Notes: generated by a model not told the origin, from the sequence alone. 64,000 nucleotides of DNA from Trinickia diaoshuihuensis (GCF_003390925.1 NZ_QUBS01000084.1:124001-188000); one strand, 5' to 3'; positions 27,692-37,819 are shown, counted from the stretch's first letter. Numbers and translations: made by a program.

Positions 27692-27786
27692 CGGCTAACG
27701 GGCGCCCAGACCCGGCGCTGCGCGCCGGGCCCCCGAGGGGGACGAAGGCTGGGTCGCCCGGCGTTTAATTTGAGCAGGAGCTCCAA

Positions 27787-28986
27787 ATGAGCAAACAATT
27801 GCAAGACGCATATATCGTCGCCGCGAGCCGCACCCCGATCGGCAAGGCGCCGCGCGGCGTATTCAAGAACACGCGGCCGGACGAGTTGCTCGTTCACGCG
27901 ATCAAGTCGGCCGTGGCGCAGGTGCCCGGCCTCGATACGAAGGTCATCGAGGATGCGATCGTGGGCTGTGCGATCCCCGAGGCGGAGCAGGGCCTGAACG
28001 TGGCGCGTATCGGCGCGCTGCTGGCCGGCTTGCCGCAATCGGTCGGCGGCGTGACCGTCAATCGCTTTTGCGCCTCGGGCGTGACGGCTCTCGCGATGGC
28101 GGCCGATCGGATTCGCGTGGGCGAAGCAGAGGCGATGATCGCGGGCGGTTGCGAATCGATGAGCATGGTGCCGATGATGGGCAACACGCCCTCCATGTCG
28201 CCGCATATCTTCGATAACGACGAAAATTTTGGTATCGCCTACGGCATGGGTCTCACGGCGGAGCGCGTGGCCGAGCGCTGGAAGGTAAGCCGCGAGGACC
28301 AGGACCGCTTCTCGCTCGAATCGCACCAAAAGGCGATCGCCGCGCAGCAAGCGGGCGAATTCAAGGATGAGATCGCGCCGTACGCGGTGCTCGAGCGTTC
28401 GCCCGATCTCGCCACGGGCGAGGTGAAGACGAAGACGCGCGAGATCGCGCTCGACGAGGGTCCCCGTCCCGATACGACGCTCGAAGGCCTTGCCAAGCTG
28501 CGCACGGTGTTCGCGAACAAGGGCTCGGTGACAGCCGGCAACAGCTCGCAAACGTCGGACGGCGCGGGCGCGTTGATCGTCGTCTCCGAGAAGATCCTGA
28601 AGCAGTTCAATTTGACGCCGCTGGCGCGCTTCGTGAGCTTCGCGGTGCGCGGCGTGCCGCCTGAAGTGATGGGGATCGGCCCGAAGGAAGCGATTCCCGC
28701 GGCGCTCAAGGCGGCGGGCTTGAAGCAGGACGATATCGATTGGATCGAACTGAACGAAGCGTTTGCCGCACAATCGCTGGCGGTGATTCGCGAACTCGGT
28801 CTCGATCCGGCCAAGGTCAACCCGCTCGGCGGCGCGATCGCATTGGGCCACCCGCTCGGCGCGACGGGGGCGATTCGCGCGTCGACCGTCGTGCACGGGC
28901 TGCGCCGGCGCAATCTGAAGTACGGTATGGTGACGATGTGCGTCGGTACCGGCATGGGCGCGGCGGGCATCATCGAGTGCTTGTAA
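27787..28986 (+). CDS. Acetyl-CoA C-acyltransferase (thiolase)
   Basis: A 399-residue thiolase that cleaves 3-ketoacyl-CoA in the last step of beta-oxidation. The acylated cysteine lies in VNRFCASGVTALAM (about C94), the histidine in GGAIALGHPLGATGA (about H355) and the second cysteine in MCVGTGMGAAG (about C385). AAATGAGC start with GGAGCTCC upstream. It follows the FadN-type gene by 95 bases and precedes an enoyl-CoA hydratase, in keeping with a FadA/FadI-like role. Confidence 0.95.
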   Translation: MSKQLQDAYIVAASRTPIGKAPRGVFKNTRPDELLVHAIKSAVAQVPGLDTKVIEDAIVGCAIPEAEQGLNVARIGALLAGLPQSVGGVTVNRFCASGVTALAMAADRIRVGEAEAMIAGGCESMSMVPMMGNTPSMSPHIFDNDENFGIAYGMGLTAERVAERWKVSREDQDRFSLESHQKAIAAQQAGEFKDEIAPYAVLERSPDLATGEVKTKTREIALDEGPRPDTTLEGLAKLRTVFANKGSVTAGNSSQTSDGAGALIVVSEKILKQFNLTPLARFVSFAVRGVPPEVMGIGPKEAIPAALKAAGLKQDDIDWIELNEAFAAQSLAVIRELGLDPAKVNPLGGAIALGHPLGATGAIRASTVVHGLRRRNLKYGMVTMCVGTGMGAAGIIECL

Positions 28987-29070
28987 TCGAGCCGTGACGC
29001 GGTCATGACGGTTCGCGAGCGCCGGAGCGATCCTCCGGCGCCGCGAACCGTTTTTACTTGGAGAGAGACG

Positions 29071-29838
29071 ATGGAGATTGTGATTGAGCGCAGTGCCGAA
29101 GGCGTGATGACGATCGCCTTGAATCGGCCCGAGAAGAAAAACGCGATCACGGCGGCGATGTATCAAACGATGGCCGATGCACTCGCCGACGCGAACGAGG
29201 ATGGCGCCGTGCGCGCGATCTTGATTCGCGGCGGGGAGCAGGTTTTTAGCGCCGGCAACGATCTCGAAGACTTCATGAAGTCGCCGCCCACGAGCGAAGA
29301 TGCGCCGGTGTTGCAGTTCCTGCGCCGCATCAGCGGCGCCGAGAAGCCGATCGTCGCGGCGGTTTCCGGCGTCGCCGTCGGCATCGGTACGACGCTGCTG
29401 CTGCATTGCGACCTCGTGTATGCCGCCGACTCGGCCACGTTCTCGCTGCCTTTCTCGCAGTTGGGGCTTTGCCCGGAAGCGGCATCGAGTCTGCTGTTGC
29501 CGCGCCTGTCGGGCTATGCGTTGGCTGCCGAGAAACTGTTGCTCGGCGAAGCGTTCGATGCGCGCGAGGCGCACCGCATGGGGATCGTCAATCGGTTGCT
29601 GCCGGCCGGCGAGGTGGATGCGTTCGCGTACGGGCAAGCCGCCAAACTCGCCGCGCTGCCCGCCTCGTCGCTGCGTGTGACGAAGATGCTGATGAAGCGC
29701 GCGCACGGGCAGGAAATCGCCGATCGCATGAAGGAAGAGGTCGTGCACTTCGGCAAGATGCTGCTTTCGCCCGAAGCCCGCGAAGCGATGATGGCGTTTT
29801 TCCAAAAGCGTAAGCCGGATTTTCGGCAGTTCGGTTGA
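29071..29838 (+). CDS. Enoyl-CoA hydratase
   Basis: A 255-residue crotonase-fold protein: LNRPEKKNAI, FSAGNDLEDF (oxyanion hole) and the PIVAAVSGVAVGIGTTLLLHCDLVYA stretch, here given by its ends at about 93-118, then LGLCPEAASS. A glutamate at the second catalytic position is present in PEAASS, but the hydratase/isomerase distinction cannot be settled by eye. GGAGAGAG lies 6 bases before ATG 29071; the frame is open upstream to 29005 without a ribosome site. It closes the beta-oxidation cluster. Confidence 0.93.
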   Translation: MEIVIERSAEGVMTIALNRPEKKNAITAAMYQTMADALADANEDGAVRAILIRGGEQVFSAGNDLEDFMKSPPTSEDAPVLQFLRRISGAEKPIVAAVSGVAVGIGTTLLLHCDLVYAADSATFSLPFSQLGLCPEAASSLLLPRLSGYALAAEKLLLGEAFDAREAHRMGIVNRLLPAGEVDAFAYGQAAKLAALPASSLRVTKMLMKRAHGQEIADRMKEEVVHFGKMLLSPEAREAMMAFFQKRKPDFRQFG

Positions 29839-29960
29839 CGACGCTCCGGGGCGGCTCGCGCTGCGGCGGCCGCGCCCGTTGATGCCTGAAGGCGTTTTCG
29901 GTACATTGCGGCGTTCGATGCGCTCGATCCGCGACGCGAGAGACCTTAAAAGCCAAAAAG

Positions 29961-30491
29961 ATGCCGATACATTCGAAGATGCCCGCTTGGGGCACATGCC
30001 TGCTGCTATGCGCCGCGGCGAGCTTGAGCGGATGCGCCCAATATCACGATACGCGATCGCCGGAGGCGCAAAAGGCCGAGTTGGCCGCGGCGATCCAGGA
30101 TGTCGTTGGGGAGTATGAAGTCGTAGACGCTCGCAACGAGAATCCGCAGTGGCATACCCGGCGCGTCGTGGTCAGTTATCTGGCGGGGTACAAAGTCCTG
30201 CAAGTCGTCATGACCGATCCCTCAAATGGCAATTCGCGGATAAGCAGCACCAAATGCACGGGATGGCACACCGATAAAAGCGGTGGCTTCTCGGCGGTGC
30301 ACTGCGAGGGCCAAAAAGGGATCGTGTTCTTCGACGTCAGTGCTCACGAACACGAGCAGATCATCAAGGACAGCCGCAAGTACCATCCTTTCGAGCCGAT
30401 GGTCGTGCCGGCCGGCAGCTCCACGTTGGACATTTACTACGAAGATGCCCCGGAGATCTATTTCGCGCTGAAGAAGAAGCAAAAGATGTAG
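29961..30491 (+). CDS. Putative lipoprotein of unknown function
   Basis: A 176-residue protein with a type II signal sequence: basic start, hydrophobic LLLCAAA and lipobox LSGC (Cys 25), so it is expected to be lipidated. The mature part is a mixed-charge domain with two cysteines (TKCTGWHTDK and VHCEGQKG) that could pair. I do not recognise the family. The ATG at 29961 is favoured over an ATG at 29979 because it keeps the positive residues of the signal. It sits between the beta-oxidation genes and fdhD without an obvious partner. Confidence 0.72.
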   Translation: MPIHSKMPAWGTCLLLCAAASLSGCAQYHDTRSPEAQKAELAAAIQDVVGEYEVVDARNENPQWHTRRVVVSYLAGYKVLQVVMTDPSNGNSRISSTKCTGWHTDKSGGFSAVHCEGQKGIVFFDVSAHEHEQIIKDSRKYHPFEPMVVPAGSSTLDIYYEDAPEIYFALKKKQKM

Positions 30492-30529
30492 ACGGCTCGC
30501 ACGCGTCGATCCACGGCGCCGCGGCGGCC

Positions 30530-31363
30530 TTACTCCGGTAGACCATACTCGACGAAACTCGTCTCCCTGCAGAAGCTGACGAGCCGAATCCCCGCTTGGC
30601 GTGCGATTGCGATGGCGAGCGAGGAGGGGGCCGAGATCGTCGCCACCATCGGGATGCCGACGCGCGCTGCTTTGCGTACGAGTTCATAGCTTGCGCGGCT
30701 CGACAGAAAGACGAAGCCGTTCGTCGTATCGGCCCGATCGAGCACGAGCCGGCCGATCAGCTTGTCGAGTGCATTGTGGCGCCCGACGTCCTCGAACGCG
30801 AGCGAGATCGCCCCTTGGGCGTCGCACCATGCGGCGGCATGCAGGCCGCCCGTCAGGCGCGTGAGCGCCTGACGCGAGGGTAGCTCGCGCGCCGCGCGCG
30901 CAATCGCATCGGGGGCGAGCCGTGCCGAGAATCCGCTCTCGGGCACCCGTTCCGGCGACAAGTCGAGCAAATCGATGCTCTCGATGCCGCACACGCCGCA
31001 TCCGGTGCGGCCCGCGAGCGCGCGCCGGCGCTCTTTGAGCGCGGCGAACGCTTGTTGGACGATCGTCAGCTCCACCTGCGCATAGGGCAGCGTCACGCCG
31101 TCTCGATGAAACGTCACCTCGATGTCGCGGATATCGCTGCCGCGCTCGACGATCCCTTCCGAAATCGCAAAGCCGACGGCGAACGCTTCCAGTTCGCGCG
31201 GCGTGCACATCATGACGGCATGGGAGATACCGTTGAAGACGAGCGCCACGGGCCATTCCTGGCCGACGTGGTCGAGCGCGGTTTCGATTTCGCCATTACG
31301 GTGGCGGCGCACGTGTTGCTCGATCGCGCCGCGCTCATCGGCGCCGTCCATCGGGTCGTTCAA
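30530..31363 (-). CDS. fdhD: Formate dehydrogenase accessory sulfurtransferase FdhD
   Basis: FdhD carries sulfur from IscS to the molybdenum cofactor of formate dehydrogenase, giving the active enzyme. The 277-residue protein has the cysteine motif RTGCGVCGIESID, PVALVFNGISHAVMMCTP near the N-terminus, VGFAISEGIV, and the late SRASYELVRKAA and FEDVGRHNALDKLIG. I chose TTG at 31363, which has AAGGAA five bases upstream; the next ATG at 31351 would give a protein four residues shorter. A longer frame reaching 31576 runs through the promoter region of the divergent gene. No formate dehydrogenase is in the window. Confidence 0.93.
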   Translation of the reverse strand: MNDPMDGADERGAIEQHVRRHRNGEIETALDHVGQEWPVALVFNGISHAVMMCTPRELEAFAVGFAISEGIVERGSDIRDIEVTFHRDGVTLPYAQVELTIVQQAFAALKERRRALAGRTGCGVCGIESIDLLDLSPERVPESGFSARLAPDAIARAARELPSRQALTRLTGGLHAAAWCDAQGAISLAFEDVGRHNALDKLIGRLVLDRADTTNGFVFLSSRASYELVRKAARVGIPMVATISAPSSLAIAIARQAGIRLVSFCRETSFVEYGLPE

Positions 31364-31514
31364 GATCGTTCCTTGTCGAAAAGCATGCGTGGCCGGCGCC
31401 TGGCGGCAGGTGCCCGGCGCCGGCCGGCGTTTCAGGCATAAGGTTCTAAAATACCCGAAGCGGGCGCCGCTTGCCCGCCCAAGCGCCGGCGCTCGCGCGC
31501 CAAAGGACACCGCC

Positions 31515-31991
31515 ATGGGACTACTTGAAACGCCGCTGCTGTTCGATTTTGAGCTCGTGTCGTCGGAGAATCTCACTTATATGCCGATGTCGGTCCGCTT
31601 CAATCTCGATCGCTTCGGCCTTCGCATCTCGCTCGCGCAGTGGCAATTGCTGCCGCACGCGGATCGCGCCCTGTTAGCGCGGTTTCCCGTCGATGAAGAC
31701 GCGCAGATCGAGCCCAACTTCGATCACGCGTTGTTCGAGATGATGCGCACGCACGCGAATGTCGAACCGGATTGGTTTACGCCCGAACCGGACCCGGCCT
31801 GGCGCAACGCCGCCGCCGTGCCCGAGCGTTTGCAAGCGCATAGCCGCGCGGTGGGCGCCGCTGCGCTCGGCGTGGAGCGCTGGGCGCAGCTCGACCCGTT
31901 CAAGCGCTATGTTCTGACGAAACTGACGCGCAAAGACGAGCCGAGCCACGATTTCCTGCCGGCCATGCGCGAGTTCGGGCTGATCGGCTAA
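31515..31991 (+). CDS. Nitrate reductase-associated protein (Nitr_red_assoc family)
   Basis: A 158-residue protein matching the conserved family named for its association with nitrate reductase genes: LFDFELVSSENLTYMPMSVRFNLDRFGL region at about 9-36, then LAQWQLLPH and a late WAQLDPFKRYVLTKLTR. The molecular role is not established. It is divergent from fdhD with a 150-base shared upstream region, which suggests common control linked to molybdenum enzymes (inference). ATG 31515 follows AAAGGA; the frame extends far upstream on the complementary strand of fdhD only by chance. Confidence 0.85.
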   Translation: MGLLETPLLFDFELVSSENLTYMPMSVRFNLDRFGLRISLAQWQLLPHADRALLARFPVDEDAQIEPNFDHALFEMMRTHANVEPDWFTPEPDPAWRNAAAVPERLQAHSRAVGAAALGVERWAQLDPFKRYVLTKLTRKDEPSHDFLPAMREFGLIG

Positions 31992-32239
31992 GGCGTTCGC
32001 TCCGGCAGCGCCTCTTCCCGCCCCCGGCGCGCGGCCCGAAAATTTTTATCGCTCCGCCCTCAACCCGCGCTAAACGCTGCCGTTATCCATGAGATGGCAC
32101 GGAAAGGCTCGCATCGATCCCAGCGAGAAGGATCGGACGGGCGCGTAGCACTCCCTCGCCGCGCCGCCCCACCCTGAGTGCCCTGAAACGCGGGAACGCT
32201 CGGCCCTGGGCACTAGAATCGACCGGCTTTCGACATCCA
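31992..32239. other. Gap ahead of the GGDEF/EAL gene
   Basis: About 250 bases without a gene. A TAGAAT hexamer at 32214-32219, about 20 bases before the next ATG, could be a -10 element; I see no matching -35. Confidence 0.35.
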
Positions 32240-35200
32240 ATGCGTTCCTTTTTATCGAAACGGCTGCTGATCAATGTCGCGGTCGTCGCGGCTGTGATCG
32301 GCGCAAACGCGTTCGTCGCCTACGGGCAGATCCGCGGTGAGCGGGCGACCGATTCGCGCACGGTGCGCTCGATGAGCGTGAAGCGCGACCTCGACGCATA
32401 CCGGGCCACGCTGGGCTCCGGCCTCGCGGCACTTGGGCGTTTCCTGCGCTCGGGCGAACCGGTCGGCGACGCGTTGGTGCGCGAGCGCGAGATCGCGCTC
32501 GCGAACGGCAAAGCGCGTTTGCGCCAGGCGCTGGCCGACGACGCGGCGATGCGGGGCGACCTGGAAGCCCTGCTGACGCTGGCGGACAATGTGGAGGCGC
32601 AGACGCACGCCGCGCTCGTTCGCGCGGCGCGGCAGACGGGGCAAGGCGGGCAAACGGCGGCAGCGGCAGGGGCAAGCGAGCCGGCCGCGGGCGCCGCCGA
32701 GCGTGCCTGGGTCGTGCCCGTTTATATGCAGGCCGGTTCGGCCCTCGATGTCGTGGACGCCTCGATCGCGAAGCTGCGCGAGCGCGAGGATGAGGCGTTG
32801 GAGTCGTCTTTGTCGGCCTCGGAGCATTCGACGCGCCTGGCCACGCTGCTGCTTATCGTCACGATGGTGGCGGGTTGCGGCATGCTGATCTATACCTTCG
32901 GCGTGCGCGAGAGCGCCGCCCGCGCGAAGATCCGCGTGGCGCGCGCCATGCGGCGCAGCGATCAGCGCTTTCGCGAGTTGTTCGATGCGCACCCCGTGCC
33001 TATGTGGATATACGACCGGGAAACGTTGGGTTTTCTCGCGGTTAATGCGGCGGCCGTCGAGCAGTACGGTTACGGCGAAGGCGAGTTCTTCGGAATGACG
33101 ATTCGCGATTTGTACTCGCCCGAGGAAATTGCCCGGCTCGAGTCGTCCCTCGTGCGCGGTCATGCGGCGCCGCGGCGCGGCCGGGTGTCGGCAGGCGTGT
33201 GGCGGCAACGCCGCCGCGACGGCACGCAATTGAGCGCCGACATCACCAATCACGCGCTGACCTTTATGGGCCGGCCCGCGGTATTCGTGCTCGCCGACGA
33301 CGTGACGGAGCAGATCAAGGTCGAAGCCGAGGCCCAACGCTCCAATCAGATGCTCGAGACCGTGATCGACAACATCCCTCAGCGCATTTTCTGGAAGGAT
33401 CGCGATTCGCGCTATCTCGGCTGCAACATGGCATTCGCGCGCGACGCCGGGCTGGCCTACACGGAGCAGGTCATCGGCAAGACCGACGAGGATATGCCGT
33501 GGGGCGAGCTGGCCGAGGCCCTGCGCCGCGCCGATCTCGAGGTGATGCATACGGGCGTGCCGAAGATGAACTACGAGTTCGAAACGCTGATCGACGGGGT
33601 GCATCGGGCCGGTATCACGAGCAAGATTCCGCTGACGAACGGAGACGGTACCGTGATCGGCGTGCTCGGCTCCTATACCGACGTGACCGATCGCAAGCGA
33701 TCCGATCTCGCATTGCGCTTGCAGAGCCGGGCGCTCGATGCGAGCGTCAACGCGATTTTGATCACGGCGGCATCCGGCGGCGGCCACGTCATCGAATACG
33801 CGAACCCCGCGTTCAAGCGCATCACCGGTTACGATCCGGCCGAAATCGTCGGCCAGGACTGCCGCTTTCTACAGCGCGACGACCGCGATCAAGAAGGGCT
33901 GGTCGCCATTCGCGAGGGACTGGCCGCGAATCGCGAGGTGAGTGCCGTCTTGCGCAACTACCGCAAGGACGGGGCGCTGTTCTGGAATCAGCTATTCATC
34001 GCGCCGGTGCCCGATCCGGACGGCAACACCTCGCACCATATCGGCGTCATCAACGACGTAACCGACTTGATCCGCTACCAAGAGCAGCTCGAGTATCAAG
34101 CGAACTACGACGGTCTCACGCGGCTGCCGAACCGCAACCTGCTGCGCGAGCGGCTCGACCAGGCGATTGCGCGCGGCAAGCCGCTTGCCGTCGTCTTCAT
34201 CGACCTGGACGGCTTCAAGAACGTCAACGACAGCCTCGGCCATAGCGTGGGCGACCGCCTGCTGGGCGTCGTGGCCGAGCGTCTGGCCCGCAGCGCGCGG
34301 CCGAGCGATACGGTCGCGCGCCATGGCGGCGACGAGTTCGTGATCGTGCTGACCGATGCCGTCGACGAAAAAACGCTGATCGGCTGGATGGAACGCGTGC
34401 GCGCGACGATCTCGGAGCCGGTGCTGCTCGACGGAACAGAGTTGTACGTAGGCTGCAGTATGGGCGCGAGTTTGTATCCGCAAGACGGCGAGGACGTCGA
34501 AACGCTGCTCAAGAAGGCCGATCTGGCGATGTACCGCGCCAAGGACATGGGGCGCAATACGTTCCAGTTCTACCAGCCCGAGATGAATACGAGCGTCGGC
34601 GCCCGGCTCAATCTCGAGCGGCGCTTGCGCCGCGCATTGCGCGACGGCGAGTTCTTGCTGCACTACCAGCCGCAGGTCGATATCCAATCAGGACAGATCG
34701 TCGGGATGGAGGCGCTCGTGCGTTGGCTCGATCCCGAAGTGGGGCTCGTGCCGCCGTCGGCGTTCATTCCGGTCGCGGAGGAAAGCGGGCTGATCGGGCC
34801 GCTGTCGGAATGGGTCTTGCGCGAGGCGTGCCGCCAAAACAAGGCGTGGCAAGACGAGGGGTTGCCGCCCGCGCGCGTGTCGGTGAACTTGTCGGCGCGG
34901 CAGTTTCAGCAGCGCGACATCGCCAAACTCGTGATGTCGATCCTCGAGGAAACGGGCCTCGCGCCGCAGTACCTCGAACTCGAACTGACCGAAAGCACGA
35001 TCATGCGCAACGCCGAGGAAGCCGTGACCATGCTCGCCGAGCTGCACGCGCTGGGCATCGGTCTGGCCATCGACGACTTCGGCACCGGCTACTCGAGCCT
35101 GAGTTACTTGAAACGTTTCCCCGTCGATCGTCTGAAGATAGATCGCTCGTTCGTATCGGACATCGGTGCGTCGAGCGACGACGAAACGATCACGTCCGCC

Positions 35201-35407
35201 ATCATCGCGCTGGCCCATTCGCTGCAATTGCAGGTCATCGCCGAAGGCGTCGAAACGGCGGCGCAGCTCGACTTTTTGAGGGAGCGCGCCTGCACGGAGA
35301 TGCAGGGCTATTTCTTCGCGCGGCCACTGCCGCACGACGCGATTCCCGCTCTGCTGCAACGAGCACGCGCCGGGGGCACGGAAGAGGCCGACGCGCTCAC
35401 GCACTGA
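32240..35407 (+). CDS. Membrane PAS-GGDEF-EAL cyclic-di-GMP signalling protein
   Basis: A 1055-residue sensor for cyclic di-GMP turnover. TM1 (about 8-28) and TM2 (about 200-221) enclose a 170-residue periplasmic helical region. Three PAS-type domains follow (about 240-360, 365-485, 490-615), then GGDEF (about 625-785) and EAL (about 800-1050). The cyclase motif GGDEF is intact at 696-700 and an inhibitory-site RPSD lies five residues before it (687-690). The EAL motif is intact at 824-826 (EALVRW), with DDFGTGYSSLSYL and KIDRSFV. Both activities are therefore possible; which dominates is unknown. The signal could be periplasmic or via the PAS domains. Confidence 0.94.
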   Translation: MRSFLSKRLLINVAVVAAVIGANAFVAYGQIRGERATDSRTVRSMSVKRDLDAYRATLGSGLAALGRFLRSGEPVGDALVREREIALANGKARLRQALADDAAMRGDLEALLTLADNVEAQTHAALVRAARQTGQGGQTAAAAGASEPAAGAAERAWVVPVYMQAGSALDVVDASIAKLREREDEALESSLSASEHSTRLATLLLIVTMVAGCGMLIYTFGVRESAARAKIRVARAMRRSDQRFRELFDAHPVPMWIYDRETLGFLAVNAAAVEQYGYGEGEFFGMTIRDLYSPEEIARLESSLVRGHAAPRRGRVSAGVWRQRRRDGTQLSADITNHALTFMGRPAVFVLADDVTEQIKVEAEAQRSNQMLETVIDNIPQRIFWKDRDSRYLGCNMAFARDAGLAYTEQVIGKTDEDMPWGELAEALRRADLEVMHTGVPKMNYEFETLIDGVHRAGITSKIPLTNGDGTVIGVLGSYTDVTDRKRSDLALRLQSRALDASVNAILITAASGGGHVIEYANPAFKRITGYDPAEIVGQDCRFLQRDDRDQEGLVAIREGLAANREVSAVLRNYRKDGALFWNQLFIAPVPDPDGNTSHHIGVINDVTDLIRYQEQLEYQANYDGLTRLPNRNLLRERLDQAIARGKPLAVVFIDLDGFKNVNDSLGHSVGDRLLGVVAERLARSARPSDTVARHGGDEFVIVLTDAVDEKTLIGWMERVRATISEPVLLDGTELYVGCSMGASLYPQDGEDVETLLKKADLAMYRAKDMGRNTFQFYQPEMNTSVGARLNLERRLRRALRDGEFLLHYQPQVDIQSGQIVGMEALVRWLDPEVGLVPPSAFIPVAEESGLIGPLSEWVLREACRQNKAWQDEGLPPARVSVNLSARQFQQRDIAKLVMSILEETGLAPQYLELELTESTIMRNAEEAVTMLAELHALGIGLAIDDFGTGYSSLSYLKRFPVDRLKIDRSFVSDIGASSDDETITSAIIALAHSLQLQVIAEGVETAAQLDFLRERACTEMQGYFFARPLPHDAIPALLQRARAGGTEEADALTH

Positions 35408-35408
35408 A

Positions 35409-35441
35409 CGCGAAGCGGGCACATACGCCGCCCACTTCGCG
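35409..35441. terminator. Hairpin between convergent genes
   Basis: CGCGAAGCGGGC (35409-35420) pairs with GCCCACTTCGCG (35430-35441) apart from one mismatch, around a 9-base loop. It starts two bases after the GGDEF/EAL stop and faces the thioesterase gene end. It lacks a T-run; a bidirectional terminator is likely but unproven. Confidence 0.5.
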
Positions 35442-35450
35442 GGCCGTGCG

Positions 35451-35849
35451 TCAGCTCACGTCGGGCAGCTTGCGCGGACGGCGGTCGTGGTCGGTGGCGA
35501 CATAGGTGAGCGTGGCCTCCGTGACCTTGACGAGCTCTTCCGTGAGGCTCATGCGCTGAGCGAACACTTCGACCGAGACGGTGATCGAAGTCGTTCCCGT
35601 TTTCACGATGTCGGCGTAGAAACTGAGCAGGTCGCCCACGAATACGGGCTGCTTGAAGACGAACGAATTGACGGCGATGGTCGCGACGCGGCCGTTGGCG
35701 CGGCGGCTGGCGGGAATCGAGCCGGCGATGTCGACTTGGGCCATGATCCAGCCGCCGAACACGTCGCCGTGAACGTTGGCGTCGGACGGCTGCGGCACGA
35801 CGCGCAGGGCACAGTTTTTCTGGGGAAGCAGCGGGGGGGAGATAGTCAT
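35451..35849 (-). CDS. Acyl-CoA thioesterase (hotdog fold)
   Basis: A 132-residue YciA-type hotdog thioesterase, hydrolysing acyl-CoA to free acid and CoA. The catalytic region DANVHGDVFGGWIMAQVDIAG (about residues 20-40, split here as DANVHGDVFGG and WIMAQVDIAG) has the family's nucleophilic Asp environment, and SFVFKQPVFVGDLLSFYA follows. The ATG at 35849 (MTISPPLLP) is chosen over a TTG at 35891 that would put weakly conserved residues ahead. It is divergent from the ABC exporter, 92 bases away. Confidence 0.92.
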   Translation of the reverse strand: MTISPPLLPQKNCALRVVPQPSDANVHGDVFGGWIMAQVDIAGSIPASRRANGRVATIAVNSFVFKQPVFVGDLLSFYADIVKTGTTSITVSVEVFAQRMSLTEELVKVTEATLTYVATDHDRRPRKLPDVS

Positions 35850-35941
35850 CGAAGTTACCTGTTCTGCAACAATGGGCCGAGCCTGCGACAATACCCGGCA
35901 TCATCAGGCCGGCCCTCGAAATTGTACGGGTAATTGCACTC

Positions 35942-37819
35942 ATGCGCCGCTATAGCTCATCGACAGAACCCGCGCCCGCCGCCACGCCAGGCGGGGCACG
36001 CCGCGACTGGCAGACGATTCGCTCGTTGCTGCCTTACCTCGCCGATTACAAGTGGCGTGTCGCGCTGGCGCTGTCGTGCCTGCTCGGCGCGAAGCTCGCC
36101 AATCTCGGCGTGCCGATCGTGATGAAGCATATCGTCGACGGCTTGGCTTCCATGCGCCAATTGACGGCGCTCGGGCGCGCCGAGCACGAGCCGGCGATCG
36201 TGCTGGCGGGCGGCATGGGCATGCTCGTCATCGCGTATGCGCTCGTGCGGCTATCGACGTCCCTGTTCACCGAGTTACGCGAAATTTTGTTCTCGAAGGT
36301 GACGGAGAGCGCGGTGCGTCAAATCGCGCTCAAGGTGTTTCGCCATCTGCATTCGCTGTCGCTGCGCTTTCACTTGGATCGGCAAACAGGCGGCATGTCG
36401 CGCGATATCGAGCGCGGTACGCGCGGCATTTCGCAGTTGATCTCGTACTCGCTCTACAGCATTTTGCCCACGCTGGTCGAAGTGGCGCTCGTGCTCGGCT
36501 TTTTCATCGTCAAATACGAGGCCTATTACGCGCTCGTCGCGTTCGCGGCATTGGTGATCTACATCGTATTCACGGTGAAGGTCACCGAATGGCGCACGCA
36601 TTTTCGGCGGACCATGAACGAACTCGATTCGCGCGCGAACGCACGTGCGATCGATTCGCTGCTCAACTACGAGACGGTCAAGTACTTCGGCAACGAAGAG
36701 TGGGAAGCGCGGCGCTACGACGAAAACCTGAAGCGCTACCGGGCCGCCGCGATTCGATCGCAAAACTCGTTGTCGCTACTCAATTTCGGGCAGCAAGCGA
36801 TCATCGGCACGGGGCTCGTGTTCATCCTTTGGCGCGCGACGCAAGGCGTCATGGCGGGCCGGCTCACGCTCGGCGACCTCGTGCTCGTCAACACGTTCAT
36901 GTTGCAGCTCTATATTCCGCTGAACTTCCTCGGCGTGATTTATCGAGAATTGAAGCAGAGCTTGACCGACATGGATCGTATGTTCACGCTGCTCGGCGCC
37001 GCGCGCGAAGTGCCCGATGCGCCGGGGGCGCCGCCGCTTGCGATCCGCGGCGGCGAAGTGCGGTTCGAGCGCGTGCGCTTCGGTTACGAGCGTTCGCGCG
37101 TCATTTTGCAAGACGTTTCGTTTTCTATCGCGGCCGGCACGACGACCGCCGTGGTGGGGCCGAGCGGCTCGGGCAAATCGACGCTGGCGCGGCTGTTGTT
37201 TCGCTTTTACGACCTCGATCGGGAAGCCGGTGGCGCGATTACGATCGACGGTCAGGACATTCGGGACGTGACCCAAGATTCGCTGCGCGCCTCGATCGGC
37301 ATCGTGCCGCAAGACACCGTGCTCTTCAACGATACGATCTACTACAACATCGCCTATGGGCGCCCCGAGGCGACGCGCGAGCAAGTGATCGCCGCCGCGC
37401 GCGCGGCGCATATCCACGATTTCATCGAGGGTTTGCCCAAGGGCTATGACACGCCTGTCGGCGAACGCGGGCTCAAGCTCTCGGGCGGCGAAAAGCAGCG
37501 CGTCGCGATTGCCCGCACGCTGCTCAAGGACCCGCCCATCCTGATTTTCGACGAGGCGACCTCGGCGCTCGATTCCCATTCCGAGCGCGCGATCCAGCAA
37601 GAACTCGATCAGATCGCGCGCGGCCGCACGACGCTCGTCATCGCGCATCGGCTTTCCACGGTCGTCCACGCCGAACAAATCATCGTCATGGATCACGGCC
37701 GCATCGTCGAACGAGGCACGCATGCCGAACTGCTGGACGCGGGCGGCGCCTTCGCGCAAATGTGGGCACTGCAACAGCGCGCCGCTTCGCGCGAACGCGT
37801 GCATGGCGAAGGCGTTTGA
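35942..37819 (+). CDS. Atm1/HMT1-type ABC exporter, fused membrane and ATPase domains
   Basis: A 625-residue half-size ABC exporter. An N-terminal six-TM domain (about 35-340) is followed by a nucleotide-binding domain (about 360-600) with Walker [10 protein letters not shown], signature LSGGEKQR and Walker [13 protein letters not shown]. The membrane part ([32 protein letters not shown], given by its ends at about 133-164) matches the Atm1/ABCB7/HMT1 class, which exports glutathione-linked sulfur or metal conjugates. It probably acts as a homodimer in the inner membrane. Start ATG 35942; no strong ribosome site seen. Confidence 0.94.
   Translation: MRRYSSSTEPAPAATPGGARRDWQTIRSLLPYLADYKWRVALALSCLLGAKLANLGVPIVMKHIVDGLASMRQLTALGRAEHEPAIVLAGGMGMLVIAYALVRLSTSLFTELREILFSKVTESAVRQIALKVFRHLHSLSLRFHLDRQTGGMSRDIERGTRGISQLISYSLYSILPTLVEVALVLGFFIVKYEAYYALVAFAALVIYIVFTVKVTEWRTHFRRTMNELDSRANARAIDSLLNYETVKYFGNEEWEARRYDENLKRYRAAAIRSQNSLSLLNFGQQAIIGTGLVFILWRATQGVMAGRLTLGDLVLVNTFMLQLYIPLNFLGVIYRELKQSLTDMDRMFTLLGAAREVPDAPGAPPLAIRGGEVRFERVRFGYERSRVILQDVSFSIAAGTTTAVVGPSGSGKSTLARLLFRFYDLDREAGGAITIDGQDIRDVTQDSLRASIGIVPQDTVLFNDTIYYNIAYGRPEATREQVIAAARAAHIHDFIEGLPKGYDTPVGERGLKLSGGEKQRVAIARTLLKDPPILIFDEATSALDSHSERAIQQELDQIARGRTTLVIAHRLSTVVHAEQIIVMDHGRIVERGTHAELLDAGGAFAQMWALQQRAASRERVHGEGV

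Noticed and set aside
27688-29997. A 769-codon minus-strand frame opposite thiolase and enoyl-CoA hydratase
   Set aside because: It spans two real genes and their gap in the opposite direction with no domain similarity visible.
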